Both the position numbers and the translations under genes were made by a program. Of a stretch of DNA of 10,381 nt, positions 1 to 6,366 are shown piece after piece. This DNA comes from an uncultured Faecalibacterium sp. (GTDB taxonomy: Bacteria > Bacillota > Clostridia > Oscillospirales > Ruminococcaceae), in the NCBI GenBank assembly GCA_934561485.1, contig CAKTGS010000072.1:1-10381 (forward strand), read 5' to 3'. Below the pieces are notes generated by a model. It did no database searches and was not told where the DNA came from. It saw nothing but the letters and a program-made list of their open reading frames with translations. Every line of letters starts with the position of its first letter. Position 1 is the first letter of the stretch.

Positions 1-398
1 ATGGTATCGGCGGTGGAGTAGGTAGCGCCGCCCAGCAGGCAGTCGGCCTTGCCCATCTTGACCAGCATGGTGCCGAAGTAGTTGGACTTCTTCAGCAGAG
101 CGGTGCACTCCTCAGCGGTCTGCTTGCCCTTGCGCAGCTCCACCATGGTGTTGACCATCTCGTCAAAACCGGCGTAGTTCTCGGGGTCAATGATCTCAGC
201 AGCGGAAATATCAAAGTTACCGGCGGCGGCAGCAGCCTTGCACTCTGCCTCGTTGCCCACCATGACGACCTTCAGCACGCCCTCGGCCAGCAGCTTGCTT
301 GCTGCCTCCAGGATGCGGGGGTCATTGCCCTCGGTGAAAACGATCGTCTTGGGATTTGCCTTCAGCTGTGCTACCAGCGGTGCAAACATATCAGCCAT
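1..398 (-). CDS. pta: Phosphate acetyltransferase, N-terminal part (cut by window edge)
   Basis: Interconverts acetyl-CoA plus phosphate and acetyl phosphate plus CoA in the cytoplasm. With acetate kinase this gives ATP from acetyl-CoA in fermentation. The visible 132 codons begin MADMFAPLVAQLKANPKTIV, followed by FTEGNDPRILEAASKL and VVMVGNE, the typical opening of the phosphotransacetylase (PTA/PTB) fold. Near the edge KMGKADCLLGGATYSTADT matches the family segment K-x-G-x-A-D-x-x-x-G-G-A. The family is usually about 330 residues, so roughly 200 lie outside the window. The ATG at 398-396 is chosen because GGAGGT sits 6 nt upstream. The gene is divergent from the uracil-DNA glycosylase gene. 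A phosphate butyryltransferase is the main alternative, but the N-terminus fits Pta better. Recognition is from family memory, without alignment. Confidence 0.9.
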   Translation of the reverse strand, partial: MADMFAPLVAQLKANPKTIVFTEGNDPRILEAASKLLAEGVLKVVMVGNEAECKAAAAAGNFDISAAEIIDPENYAGFDEMVNTMVELRKGKQTAEECTALLKKSNYFGTMLVKMGKADCLLGGATYSTADT

Positions 399-472
399 TG
401 TGATTACCTCCGAATTTACTTTCCAAAATTCGCACCCCGCATCTGTTGGACACAAGGATGCCTTTCTCTTTT

Positions 473-500
473 ATTCTAGCACACCCGGCAAAAAGTTCAA
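473..500 (-). promoter_or_regulatory. Probable sigma-A promoter of pta
   Basis: On the minus strand TTGAAC (500-495), a 16-nt spacer and TAGAAT (478-473) form a plausible -35/-10 pair. The start of transcription would fall near 467, giving a leader of about 70 nt before the pta ATG. The surrounding AT-rich island at about 461-540 contrasts with the GC-rich genes on both sides. Confidence 0.55.
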
Positions 501-527
501 GACAAAATTGTGTTTTTGTGCTACTAT
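499..527 (+). promoter_or_regulatory. Possible promoter of the uracil-DNA glycosylase gene
   Basis: AAGACA (499-504), a 17-nt spacer and TACTAT (522-527) are a weak -35/-10 pair facing the glycosylase gene. The -35 would share two bases with the -35 of the pta promoter on the other strand, so the two would compete for polymerase. The AT-rich stretch offers other choices, so this one is tentative. Confidence 0.3.
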
Positions 528-591
528 TTAAAAGAAAACAACTCTCGAATTTGTGAATAAAATATCATACCGATCAAAGGAGACGAACGAG

Positions 592-1164
592 ATGGATTGG
601 GAGACTTTACAGGCCGAATGCACGGCCTGCACCCGGTGCGAACTGTGCAGCACCCGTACCCATGTGGTATTCGGGCAGGGCGTCCGGAATGCCGAAGTAT
701 TGTTTGTGGGCGAAGGCCCCGGCCAAAGCGAGGATGAGCAGGGCCTGCCCTTTGTAGGCCGCAGCGGCCAGCTGCTGGACAAGTACCTGTTTGCCATCGA
801 CCTGGACCGGGAAAAGAACTGCTACATTGCCAACATCGTCAAGTGCCGCCCGCCGCAGAACCGCGACCCCCTGCCTGCCGAAAGCGAAGCCTGTATGCCC
901 TGGCTGCGGGAACAGTTCCGGCTTTTGCAGCCCAAGATTGTGGTGTGCCTGGGCCGCATTGCCGCCCAGCGGATGATCCGCAGTGATTTTTCGGTAACCA
1001 AGGAGCACGGGCAGTTCATCGAAAAGAACGGCATCCTGTTCATGGGCACCTACCACCCCGCCGCTCTGCTGCGCGGGCCGCAGAACAAGCCCAACGCCTT
1101 TGCAGACTTTGTGGCCCTGCGGGAAAAGATCCACGAGGTGTGCGAGCACACTTACGCAGAATAA
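592..1164 (+). CDS. Uracil-DNA glycosylase, family 4 (iron-sulfur type)
   Basis: Removes uracil from DNA, produced by cytosine deamination or dUTP incorporation, as the first step of base excision repair. The 190-residue product has the family-4 marks in order: the N-terminal cysteine group C10/C13/C16/C19, the uracil-pocket motif GEGPGQSED (residues 40-48) followed by GLPFVGRSG, then KCRPPQNRDPLPAESEAC, whose C85 and C101 complete the 4Fe-4S ligands, and the HPAALLR loop (H155) that inserts at the lesion. Length is normal for the family. A GTG at 553 would add 13 residues, but the ATG at 592 has AAAGGAG (576-582) 9 nt ahead and starts the conserved part directly, so I chose it. It is the first of three + strand genes; a 68-nt gap with an RNA hairpin separates it from the next. 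Confidence 0.95.
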   Translation: MDWETLQAECTACTRCELCSTRTHVVFGQGVRNAEVLFVGEGPGQSEDEQGLPFVGRSGQLLDKYLFAIDLDREKNCYIANIVKCRPPQNRDPLPAESEACMPWLREQFRLLQPKIVVCLGRIAAQRMIRSDFSVTKEHGQFIEKNGILFMGTYHPAALLRGPQNKPNAFADFVALREKIHEVCEHTYAE

Positions 1165-1193
1165 CTCCCCGCCCCCCTGTGCACCATCTCCCC

Positions 1194-1221
1194 CGCTTTT
1201 GCATAGTTTAAAGCAAAAGCG
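1194..1221 (+). promoter_or_regulatory. RNA hairpin touching the ribosome binding site of the ATPase gene
   Basis: CGCTTTTGC (1194-1202) and GCAAAAGCG (1213-1221) are perfect 9-bp arms around a 10-nt loop. The last G of the right arm is also the first base of the GAGGTG ribosome binding site (1221-1226). There is no T-tract after it, so it does not look like a terminator. It may tune translation of the downstream ATPase or protect an RNA end made by processing. The stem is directly visible; the function is inferred. Confidence 0.5.
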
Positions 1222-1232
1222 AGGTGTTTGGA

Positions 1233-2318
1233 ATGCATACGGTTTCTTCTCATTCGGTCGATTTTTTCCTGGGTGCCACCACGCCCGCCGGGTTCAAAGG
1301 GTATTTTGAGCCGCTGCGCCGTGAACCGGGGATGCAGATGGTGCTGATCAAAAGCGGGCCGGGCTGCGGCAAATCCACCCTGATGAAGCGGCTGGCACGG
1401 CAGGCAGACCAGTGCGGCGAACCCATCGAGCGCATCCACTGCGCCAGCGACCCCGACAGCCTGGACGGCGTGATCTTTCTGCGGCAGAAACGCGCCATTG
1501 TAGATGCCACTGCGCCCCACATTCTGGAGCCGGACGCTCCCGGTGCCTGTGAGCAGGTGCTGAGCCTGTACCACACCCTGAACGCTGCCGTGCTGCAGAC
1601 CCACGCCGAAGAGGTCAAGGCCCTGTTTGCCCGCAACGCCATGCTGCGCGGCCGGGCGGCGCGGTATATCGCCTCAGCCGGAAGCCTGCTGCTGGACAGC
1701 CGCCGGGCCGAAGCCTGCAGCGCCAACTTTGAAAAAGTGCGCCGCTACGTCAAGCGGCTGTGCACCCGGCTGCTGCCCCGCGCCGAGGGCACCGGCACCG
1801 AAGAGCTGCGCCTGCTGAGCGCCGTCACCCCAAAGGGTGAGGTGTTCTACCAGGGCACAGCCCAGGCGATGGCGGAAAAGTTCATCGTATTCCGGGACGA
1901 ATACGGTGCGGTGTCCCGCCTGCTGCTGGAACTGATCCGCGCCGAAGCACTGACCCGGGGCTACCACATCATCACCTGCCCCTGCGCCATGCACCCGGAG
2001 GATAAAATCGACCACATTCTGATCCCTGAGCTGAAGCTGGCGTTCCTCACCGACAACCGGTGGCACCGGGTGCAGCTGTCCGGAGTGCAGGCCGTGCGCT
2101 GCACCCGCTTCCTGGACCGGGAAAATCTGGCGGGCTACCGTGCCCGGCTGCGCTTCAACGAGCGGGCTGCCGCCGAACTGCTGGACCAGGCCAGTGCCCT
2201 GATGGCGCAGGCCAAGAGCTGTCACGATGAACTGGAGACCTACTACCGTGCAGCGGTGGACTTTGCCAAGGTGGATGAAGCCGCAGCCCGGTGTGCGGAA
2301 TTGTTCGAGTTGGAATAA
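1233..2318 (+). CDS. P-loop ATPase with duplicated domain (PRK06851-like)
   Basis: Resembles a conserved family of uncharacterised P-loop NTPases of Firmicutes (I recall it as PRK06851); cellular role unknown, predicted cytoplasmic. The 361-residue product has a clear Walker A, GPGCGKST at 42-49, then HCASDPDSLDGVI (69-81) and the strand AIVDATAPH (88-96), a characteristic block of the family. The second half repeats the layout: AVTPKG (197-202) echoes ATTPAG (15-20), CAMHPEDKIDHILI (251-264) echoes CASDPDSLDGVIFL, and LAFLTDNRWH (269-278) echoes RAIVDATAPH. The second P-loop position reads DEYGAVSR (222-229), without glycine-rich loop or lysine, so only the first half should bind nucleotide. 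The ATG at 1233 is preferred over GTG 1224 because GAGGTG at 1221-1226 is a good ribosome site 6 nt upstream. It ends 22 nt before the helicase gene, so the two are probably cotranscribed. Confidence 0.75.
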   Translation: MHTVSSHSVDFFLGATTPAGFKGYFEPLRREPGMQMVLIKSGPGCGKSTLMKRLARQADQCGEPIERIHCASDPDSLDGVIFLRQKRAIVDATAPHILEPDAPGACEQVLSLYHTLNAAVLQTHAEEVKALFARNAMLRGRAARYIASAGSLLLDSRRAEACSANFEKVRRYVKRLCTRLLPRAEGTGTEELRLLSAVTPKGEVFYQGTAQAMAEKFIVFRDEYGAVSRLLLELIRAEALTRGYHIITCPCAMHPEDKIDHILIPELKLAFLTDNRWHRVQLSGVQAVRCTRFLDRENLAGYRARLRFNERAAAELLDQASALMAQAKSCHDELETYYRAAVDFAKVDEAAARCAELFELE

Positions 2319-2326
2319 TATCAAAA

Positions 2327-2334
2327 AAGGAGGT
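2327..2334 (+). promoter_or_regulatory. Strong ribosome binding site that fixes the helicase start
   Basis: AAGGAGGT lies 6 nt before the ATG at 2341. The frame stays open for 38 more codons upstream, overlapping the end of the ATPase gene, but no comparable site precedes those codons. This near-perfect site sets the start at 2341. Confidence 0.85.
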
Positions 2335-2340
2335 AAAATT

Positions 2341-4833
2341 ATGGCAGCTGTGCGTCTGCCCATCCGGCAGCTGGTGGAGTTTTTGCTGCGCACCGGCAGC
2401 ATCGACAGCCGTTTTACCGGCTTTGACCGCGCCAACGAAGGTGCACGCATCCACCGCAAGCTGCAGAAAGCTGCCGGAGAAGGTTACCAGGCAGAAGTTG
2501 CCCTGCGCGCGGACTATGCAGCAGGCGGCGTGGACTTTGTGCTGGAAGGCCGGGCAGACGGCATCTTTACGGACGAAACCGGCACCACTGTCATCGATGA
2601 GATCAAGACCACAGCAGTGCCTTTTGAGGAGATCACGGAGGACATGAACCCCTGCCACTGGGCCCAGGGCATGGTATACGGGGCCATTTACAGCGCCCAG
2701 CAAGCCCTGCCGGAACTGTGCGTGCAGCTGACATATTATCAGATCGACACGGATCAGATCCTGCGCTTTGTGCGCCGCTTTTCCCGGCAGGAGCTGGAGC
2801 AGTTTGTGCAGAAACTGCTGGCACAATACGCCCCCTGGGCGCAGCGGCAGCTGAGCTGGACCGCCCGGCGCACCCAAGGCCTTGCTGCACTGCGGTTTCC
2901 CTTTGCGGAATACCGGCCCGGGCAGAGGGCATTGGCGGGCGAGATCTACCGGGCCTGCCGCACCGGAAAAACAGCCGGACACAAGGGCGGCACGCGGCTG
3001 TTTTGCCAAGCTCCCACCGGCATTGGAAAAACCATGAGCGCGGTTTTTCCGGCCCTGAAAGCCATGGGCGAGGGCTGCGGAGAAAAACTGTTCTACCTCA
3101 CCGCCCGCAACACCACCCAGGCCGCCGCCGAGGATGCCGTTGCCCGCCTGCGGGCTGCAGACCCCGGCCTTGCCCTGCGCAGTGTGACCCTGGCCGCCAA
3201 AGAAAAGGTCTGTCTTCACCCGGATGCCGAAGGCCGCCCCGCCTGCCTGCCGGAAAACTGCCCCTATGCCAACGGCTATTACGACCGCGTGAAGAATGCC
3301 CTGACCGCTCTGCTGGACGATGAGGGTCTGTTGTTTGACCGTGCTGCTCTGGCGGCGGCCGCGCAGCAGTTTACCGTATGTCCCTTTGAGCTGGGGCTGG
3401 ACTTGAGCGAATGGTGCGATGTAGTGATCGGTGATTACAATTACCTGTTTGACCCCGTGGTGCACCTGCGGCGCTTTTTTGACGGAGCGGGCGACTGGCT
3501 GTTTTTGGTGGACGAAGCCCACAACCTGCCGGACCGCGCCCGGGCCATGTACTCGGCACGGTTCTGCAAAAGCAGCCTGACGGACGCCAGGCGCGCCCTG
3601 GGCAAAGGCAAAAGCGCCCTGAAAACCGCACTGACCAAGGCCGATAAAACCCTGCGGGAAGCGCGGCGCACCTGTGAGCAGCTGGCTCCCCGGCGCGGCA
3701 GCTCTGCAGCGGCAGATCCGGTCCCTGCGCAGACCAGCCTTCTGGCGGAGGATGCCGCCCCGGCCCTTGCCCTGCCCCAGCCGCTGTATGCCCAGAATGG
3801 GACCGTGTTTTTGCAGGAACTGCCCGCCGCACTGCTGGCCCCCCTGCGGGCTGTGCAGGCACCTTTGCAGGACTGGCTGGAACAGAACCCGGACGCCGAT
3901 GCCCACGCCCAAATGCTGGAGCTGTATTTTGCAGTGCAGGATATCGCTCGGGCCGCCGAGCGGTACGACAGCCATTTTGTCACCCAGCTGACGGCCTGGG
4001 ACAGCGAGCTGGAACTTCAGCTGCTCTGCCTGGACCCGGCCCCCTTTGTAGACGCCAGCCTGGCCGCCGGGCGCAGTGCGACCCTGTTCAGCGCCACGCT
4101 TACGCCGCCTGCCTACTACCGCAATGTACTGGGCTGCCCGGAGGCCCGGGCTGTGGCGCTGGAAAGCCCTTTCCCGCCCGAGCACCTGGGTCTGTTCTGC
4201 CTGCCGGGCATTTCCACCCGCTACCGGGACCGGGAGGCCAGCGTGCCCGCCGTGTCCGATGCACTGGCCGCACTGACCCGGGGCAGGGTGGGCAATTATC
4301 TGGCCTTTTTCCCCAGCTATGCCTACCTGCGGCAGGTACACGAGGATTTTGCAGCGCGTTACCCGGAGATCTGCACCCTGGTGCAGGAAAGCGGCCTGGA
4401 CGATGCGGCCCGGGCCGCCTTTCTGGCACAGTTCTCCCCCGCCCCTGCCTCCACCCTGCTGGGCTTTGGCGTGATGGGCGGCATCTTTGGCGAAGGCGTA
4501 GACCTTGTGGGGGACCGGCTGATCGGCTGTGCCATTGTGGGGGTGGGCCTGCCGCAGGTGAACCCGCAGCAGGAAATGCTGCGCCGCTACTACGAAGAGC
4601 AGCGCGGCACCGGCTTTGATTACGCCTACCGCTGCCCCGGCATGAACAAGGTGCTGCAGGCCGCCGGGCGGGTGATCCGCACCCCGGAGGACAAGGGTGT
4701 GGTGCTGCTGCTGGACGACCGCTTTGCCCAGCCGGACTACACCCGGCTGTTTCCGCCCCACTGGAAACATCTCCGGTATCTTTCCGGCACCGGAGAGCTG
4801 GCACAGGCGCTGGAATGGTTCTGGAACGCATAA
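2341..4833 (+). CDS. PD-(D/E)XK nuclease fused to a DinG/XPD-type iron-sulfur helicase
   Basis: An 830-residue superfamily-2 helicase of the XPD/Rad3/DinG group, expected to unwind DNA 5'-3' using ATP. Residues about 30-165 look like a RecB/Cas4-type nuclease: H38 in GARIHRK, D73 in EGRADG, E87 and K89 in IDEIKTT, and Q109/Y113 in the WAQGMVYG motif. The helicase part has Walker A APTGIGKT (224-231), cluster cysteines C291, C302, C307 and C347, DEAH at 391-394, FSATL (583-587), GEGVD (717-721) and motif VI QAAGRVIR (773-780). All key residues are present, so both activities may be intact. It probably shares a transcript with the upstream ATPase gene. It is not a classical DinG, which has no such N-terminal domain. 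A role in repair or R-loop/recombination processing is inferred. The segment at 450-475 (RRGSSAAADPVPAQ region) looks like a disordered linker. Confidence 0.9.
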   Translation: MAAVRLPIRQLVEFLLRTGSIDSRFTGFDRANEGARIHRKLQKAAGEGYQAEVALRADYAAGGVDFVLEGRADGIFTDETGTTVIDEIKTTAVPFEEITEDMNPCHWAQGMVYGAIYSAQQALPELCVQLTYYQIDTDQILRFVRRFSRQELEQFVQKLLAQYAPWAQRQLSWTARRTQGLAALRFPFAEYRPGQRALAGEIYRACRTGKTAGHKGGTRLFCQAPTGIGKTMSAVFPALKAMGEGCGEKLFYLTARNTTQAAAEDAVARLRAADPGLALRSVTLAAKEKVCLHPDAEGRPACLPENCPYANGYYDRVKNALTALLDDEGLLFDRAALAAAAQQFTVCPFELGLDLSEWCDVVIGDYNYLFDPVVHLRRFFDGAGDWLFLVDEAHNLPDRARAMYSARFCKSSLTDARRALGKGKSALKTALTKADKTLREARRTCEQLAPRRGSSAAADPVPAQTSLLAEDAAPALALPQPLYAQNGTVFLQELPAALLAPLRAVQAPLQDWLEQNPDADAHAQMLELYFAVQDIARAAERYDSHFVTQLTAWDSELELQLLCLDPAPFVDASLAAGRSATLFSATLTPPAYYRNVLGCPEARAVALESPFPPEHLGLFCLPGISTRYRDREASVPAVSDALAALTRGRVGNYLAFFPSYAYLRQVHEDFAARYPEICTLVQESGLDDAARAAFLAQFSPAPASTLLGFGVMGGIFGEGVDLVGDRLIGCAIVGVGLPQVNPQQEMLRRYYEEQRGTGFDYAYRCPGMNKVLQAAGRVIRTPEDKGVVLLLDDRFAQPDYTRLFPPHWKHLRYLSGTGELAQALEWFWNA

Positions 4834-4836
4834 AAA

Positions 4837-4870
4837 TACCCCCAATACTGGGTGTCCAGTATTAGGGGTA
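4837..4870 (-). terminator. Terminator hairpin between convergent genes
   Basis: TACCCC-C-AATACTGG (4837-4851) pairs with CCAGTATT-A-GGGGTA (4856-4870): 14 bp, one C/A mismatch and a four-base loop. On the minus strand it is followed by TTTTT (4836-4832), so it best serves the reductase-family gene that ends at 4902. Those five bases lie across and beside the stop codon of the + strand helicase. On the + strand no T-run follows, so termination of the helicase transcript here is less certain, though the stem may stop both. Confidence 0.85.
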
Positions 4871-4901
4871 CATATCAAAGCTGCCTGCGCCGTTTTTTGC
4901 A

Positions 4902-5861
4902 TTATTTTGCCGCCTGCAGGCTGTCCCAGGACGGCATCTCCCTGCGCAGCATTTCCCACATGGGCATAGCAGTACCCGCCTGTTTCCGAAGTGCCTCAAA
5001 GGCTTCGTCCAGGTAGCGCATCTCCCCTACTGCGTGCATGGCATGGTCGGACGCACACAGGCGCCCCAGCGGCGTTTTGGCCATAACAAACAGCATGGCG
5101 TCCATTTTGCGGCGGGCCGAGGTGCCGGGCTTGAAGTTATCGGTGTTATCCGCATCGTTTACCGGAATGCCAAGGGTCTTGAGCATCTCGCAAGCCTCGT
5201 AGGCGGCGTCCAGAATGGCCCCGCGCTGCTGCTTGGTGGCCCGGGTCAGATCACCGTTGCAGGCGTAGCATACATAGCAAATGGGCAGAATAAATGCTGC
5301 GTGGCACTTGAGCCACTCATCCATATCGCCGTAGAAGCTCAGCTTGTACTTCACGCCGTCAAAAGCGGTTTTAAGCCGGGTGCGGAAGGTGCCGGAAAGC
5401 GGTGCCGTGGCACCGCCCACCGTCATGCCTGCACTGGCGTATACGCTGATCACCCGGTCGTGCTCCCGGCGGCCTGCCGTGTTCTGGAAACCAAACGCCA
5501 CCTTATCTGCCGGGCGCTGCATAGCTTCCAGCACCTGCTTTGCCTGCGGGTCGTTGCCCACAAACACCACATACGGGCTGTTGTTTGCCTTGAGTGCAGG
5601 CAGCACCGCCGACAGCTGCCCCGCCTGCATCACCACAAACACAAGGTCGTAGCTGTCCTCCGGCGCCAGGGTGTCGATGGTGCGCACCCGGTCCACCGTT
5701 GTTTTGCGCTGTACCCAGTGGCGGATGACCAGCCCCTTTTGGTCGATCATGTCCTTCCACTCGCCGCGCGCCAGCAGGGTGACGTCATTCTTCTTGTTCT
5801 GCAGCAGAACATGGGCCAGCTCGCAGCCCAGAACGCCTGCGCCATACACTAGGATTCTCAT
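4902..5861 (-). CDS. Ketopantoate reductase (ApbA/PanE) family protein, substrate unknown
   Basis: A 319-residue predicted NAD(P)H-dependent oxidoreductase of the ApbA/PanE fold. The N-terminus MRILVYGAGVLGCELA carries the GxGxxG dinucleotide loop at residues 7-12, and VTLLARGE (27-34) ends the second strand of the Rossmann domain. The helix DEWLKCHAAFILP (181-193) has a lysine, K185, where the family's catalytic lysine is expected, but the usual following Asn is not evident and the C-terminal Ser/Glu pattern of true PanE is weak. I would therefore not assign pantothenate synthesis. C186, C195, C198 and C201 form a compact cysteine group beside K185. The ATG at 5861 has GGAGGT 8 nt upstream. 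It starts 36 nt after the HMA protein gene, so the two probably form an operon; the link between a metal-binding protein and this reductase is unexplained. Confidence 0.8.
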   Translation of the reverse strand: MRILVYGAGVLGCELAHVLLQNKKNDVTLLARGEWKDMIDQKGLVIRHWVQRKTTVDRVRTIDTLAPEDSYDLVFVVMQAGQLSAVLPALKANNSPYVVFVGNDPQAKQVLEAMQRPADKVAFGFQNTAGRREHDRVISVYASAGMTVGGATAPLSGTFRTRLKTAFDGVKYKLSFYGDMDEWLKCHAAFILPICYVCYACNGDLTRATKQQRGAILDAAYEACEMLKTLGIPVNDADNTDNFKPGTSARRKMDAMLFVMAKTPLGRLCASDHAMHAVGEMRYLDEAFEALRKQAGTAMPMWEMLRREMPSWDSLQAAK

Positions 5862-5897
5862 ACCAATGTACCTCCCATCTGCCTTGGAAAGGGGTTG

Positions 5898-6158
5898 TTA
5901 CTTTTTCAAAAAGGAGAAAAAGCCTTTTTTCTCATACGGTGCGCTGGAAATGCCCTTGACCTCATAGCCGGTGGCGTTGATGGCATCCCGCAGCTTTGCC
6001 TCGTCCAGCGGCTGCTCGGTGTGGATCACCGTCTGGCCTTTGGTGTGGGAAGAAGCCACCTTTTTTACCTCCGGAAATGCCTTGCGCACTGCCTCGTTGA
6101 CATGGCTCTCGCACATGCTGCACATCATACCATCCACTTTTACGATCGTTTCGATCAT
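5898..6158 (-). CDS. Heavy-metal-associated (HMA) domain protein, CopZ-like
   Basis: A small cytoplasmic protein of 86 residues with one ferredoxin-like HMA domain. The metal site is GMMCSMCESHV (10-20), with C13 and C16 as ligands. It continues with the expected KAFPEVKKVASSHTKGQTVI strand-helix pattern and ATGYEVKGI near residue 70. The tail YEKKGFFSFLKK is a basic extension typical of clostridial members. Such proteins carry Cu(I) or similar soft metals, or act as domains near transporters, but no copper ATPase lies in the window. The ATG at 6158 is preferred over one at 6173 because GGAGGGG (6171-6165) is 6 nt upstream. It leads the operon with the reductase-family gene. A perfect 16-bp palindrome 50 nt upstream suggests control by a dimeric regulator. 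Confidence 0.88.
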   Translation of the reverse strand: MIETIVKVDGMMCSMCESHVNEAVRKAFPEVKKVASSHTKGQTVIHTEQPLDEAKLRDAINATGYEVKGISSAPYEKKGFFSFLKK

Positions 6159-6208
6159 GGTTATCCCCTCCATTTTCTGCCCACTCGGCCCGGATGCTGT
6201 TCCGTTCC

Positions 6209-6224
6209 GTTAGCAATTGCTAAC
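6209..6224. promoter_or_regulatory. Perfect 16-bp palindrome, probable operator of the HMA operon
   Basis: GTTAGCAATTGCTAAC is a perfect inverted repeat ending 50 nt before the HMA start codon. Its GTTAG-N6-CTAAC outline recurs at 7060-7075, before the YbaN-like gene. The TTAG/CTAA half-sites recall operators of DtxR/MntR-type metal repressors, but the regulator is not in the window and that match is inference. A weak minus-strand promoter (TTGGAC, 17 nt, TAACGG) would overlap the palindrome, as expected for a repressor site. Confidence 0.6.
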
Positions 6225-6233
6225 CGTCTGTCC

Positions 6234-6268
6234 AAACAAAACGCTGTCAGGGGCCTGCCCCGGCAGCG
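6234..6268 (-). terminator. Terminator-like hairpin between cobO and the HMA gene
   Basis: On the minus strand CGCTG (6268-6264) pairs with CAGCG (6246-6242) and GGGG (6261-6258) with CCCC (6253-6250), with a small internal loop and a CAGG loop. TTTTGTTT (6241-6234) follows. It could end the cobO transcript, or act as an attenuator in a leader that begins at the promoter at 6334-6362. Which of these holds cannot be told from sequence. Confidence 0.55.
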
Positions 6269-6333
6269 GTGCGGAGCATTGCCCGGAATCCGAAGGGTCT
6301 GCTCATAAATCAGCACACGGGATCTATGGTTTC

Positions 6334-6362
6334 ATCATACCACACCGGAGTATAAATTGCAA
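6334..6362 (-). promoter_or_regulatory. Promoter upstream of the HMA operon
   Basis: TTGCAA (6362-6357), a 17-nt spacer and TATGAT (6339-6334) with a TG extension form a good sigma-A-like promoter just past the end of cobO. Transcription would start near 6327. This leaves about 165 nt before the HMA start, passing the terminator-like hairpin and the palindrome, so the leader may be regulatory. Confidence 0.6.
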
Positions 6363-6366
6363 GCCG

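Noticed and set aside
2341..4833. CRISPR-associated DinG (type IV) or Cas4 fusion
   Set aside because: No repeats, cas genes or array are present; the nuclease-helicase fusion sits among repair-like chromosomal genes.
2155..4959. A 934-codon open frame on the minus strand opposite the helicase
   Set aside because: It mirrors the GC-rich helicase gene, is low-complexity (many G, Q, A, H), has no recognisable motif and no ribosome site; the + strand frame has complete helicase and nuclease motifs.
5034..5852. Long + strand frames opposite the reductase-family, carboxypeptidase and MATE genes
   Set aside because: They are antisense shadows produced by high GC at third positions; the minus-strand frames carry the family motifs.
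4902..5861. True pantothenate pathway PanE
   Set aside because: The fold matches, but the conserved Asn after the catalytic lysine and the C-terminal motif are not convincing and no panB/panC neighbours exist.
6209..6224. HrcA CIRCE element
   Set aside because: It shares only the outer TTAGCA/TGCTAA; the CIRCE arms are longer and separated by 9 nt, whereas here the arms meet directly.
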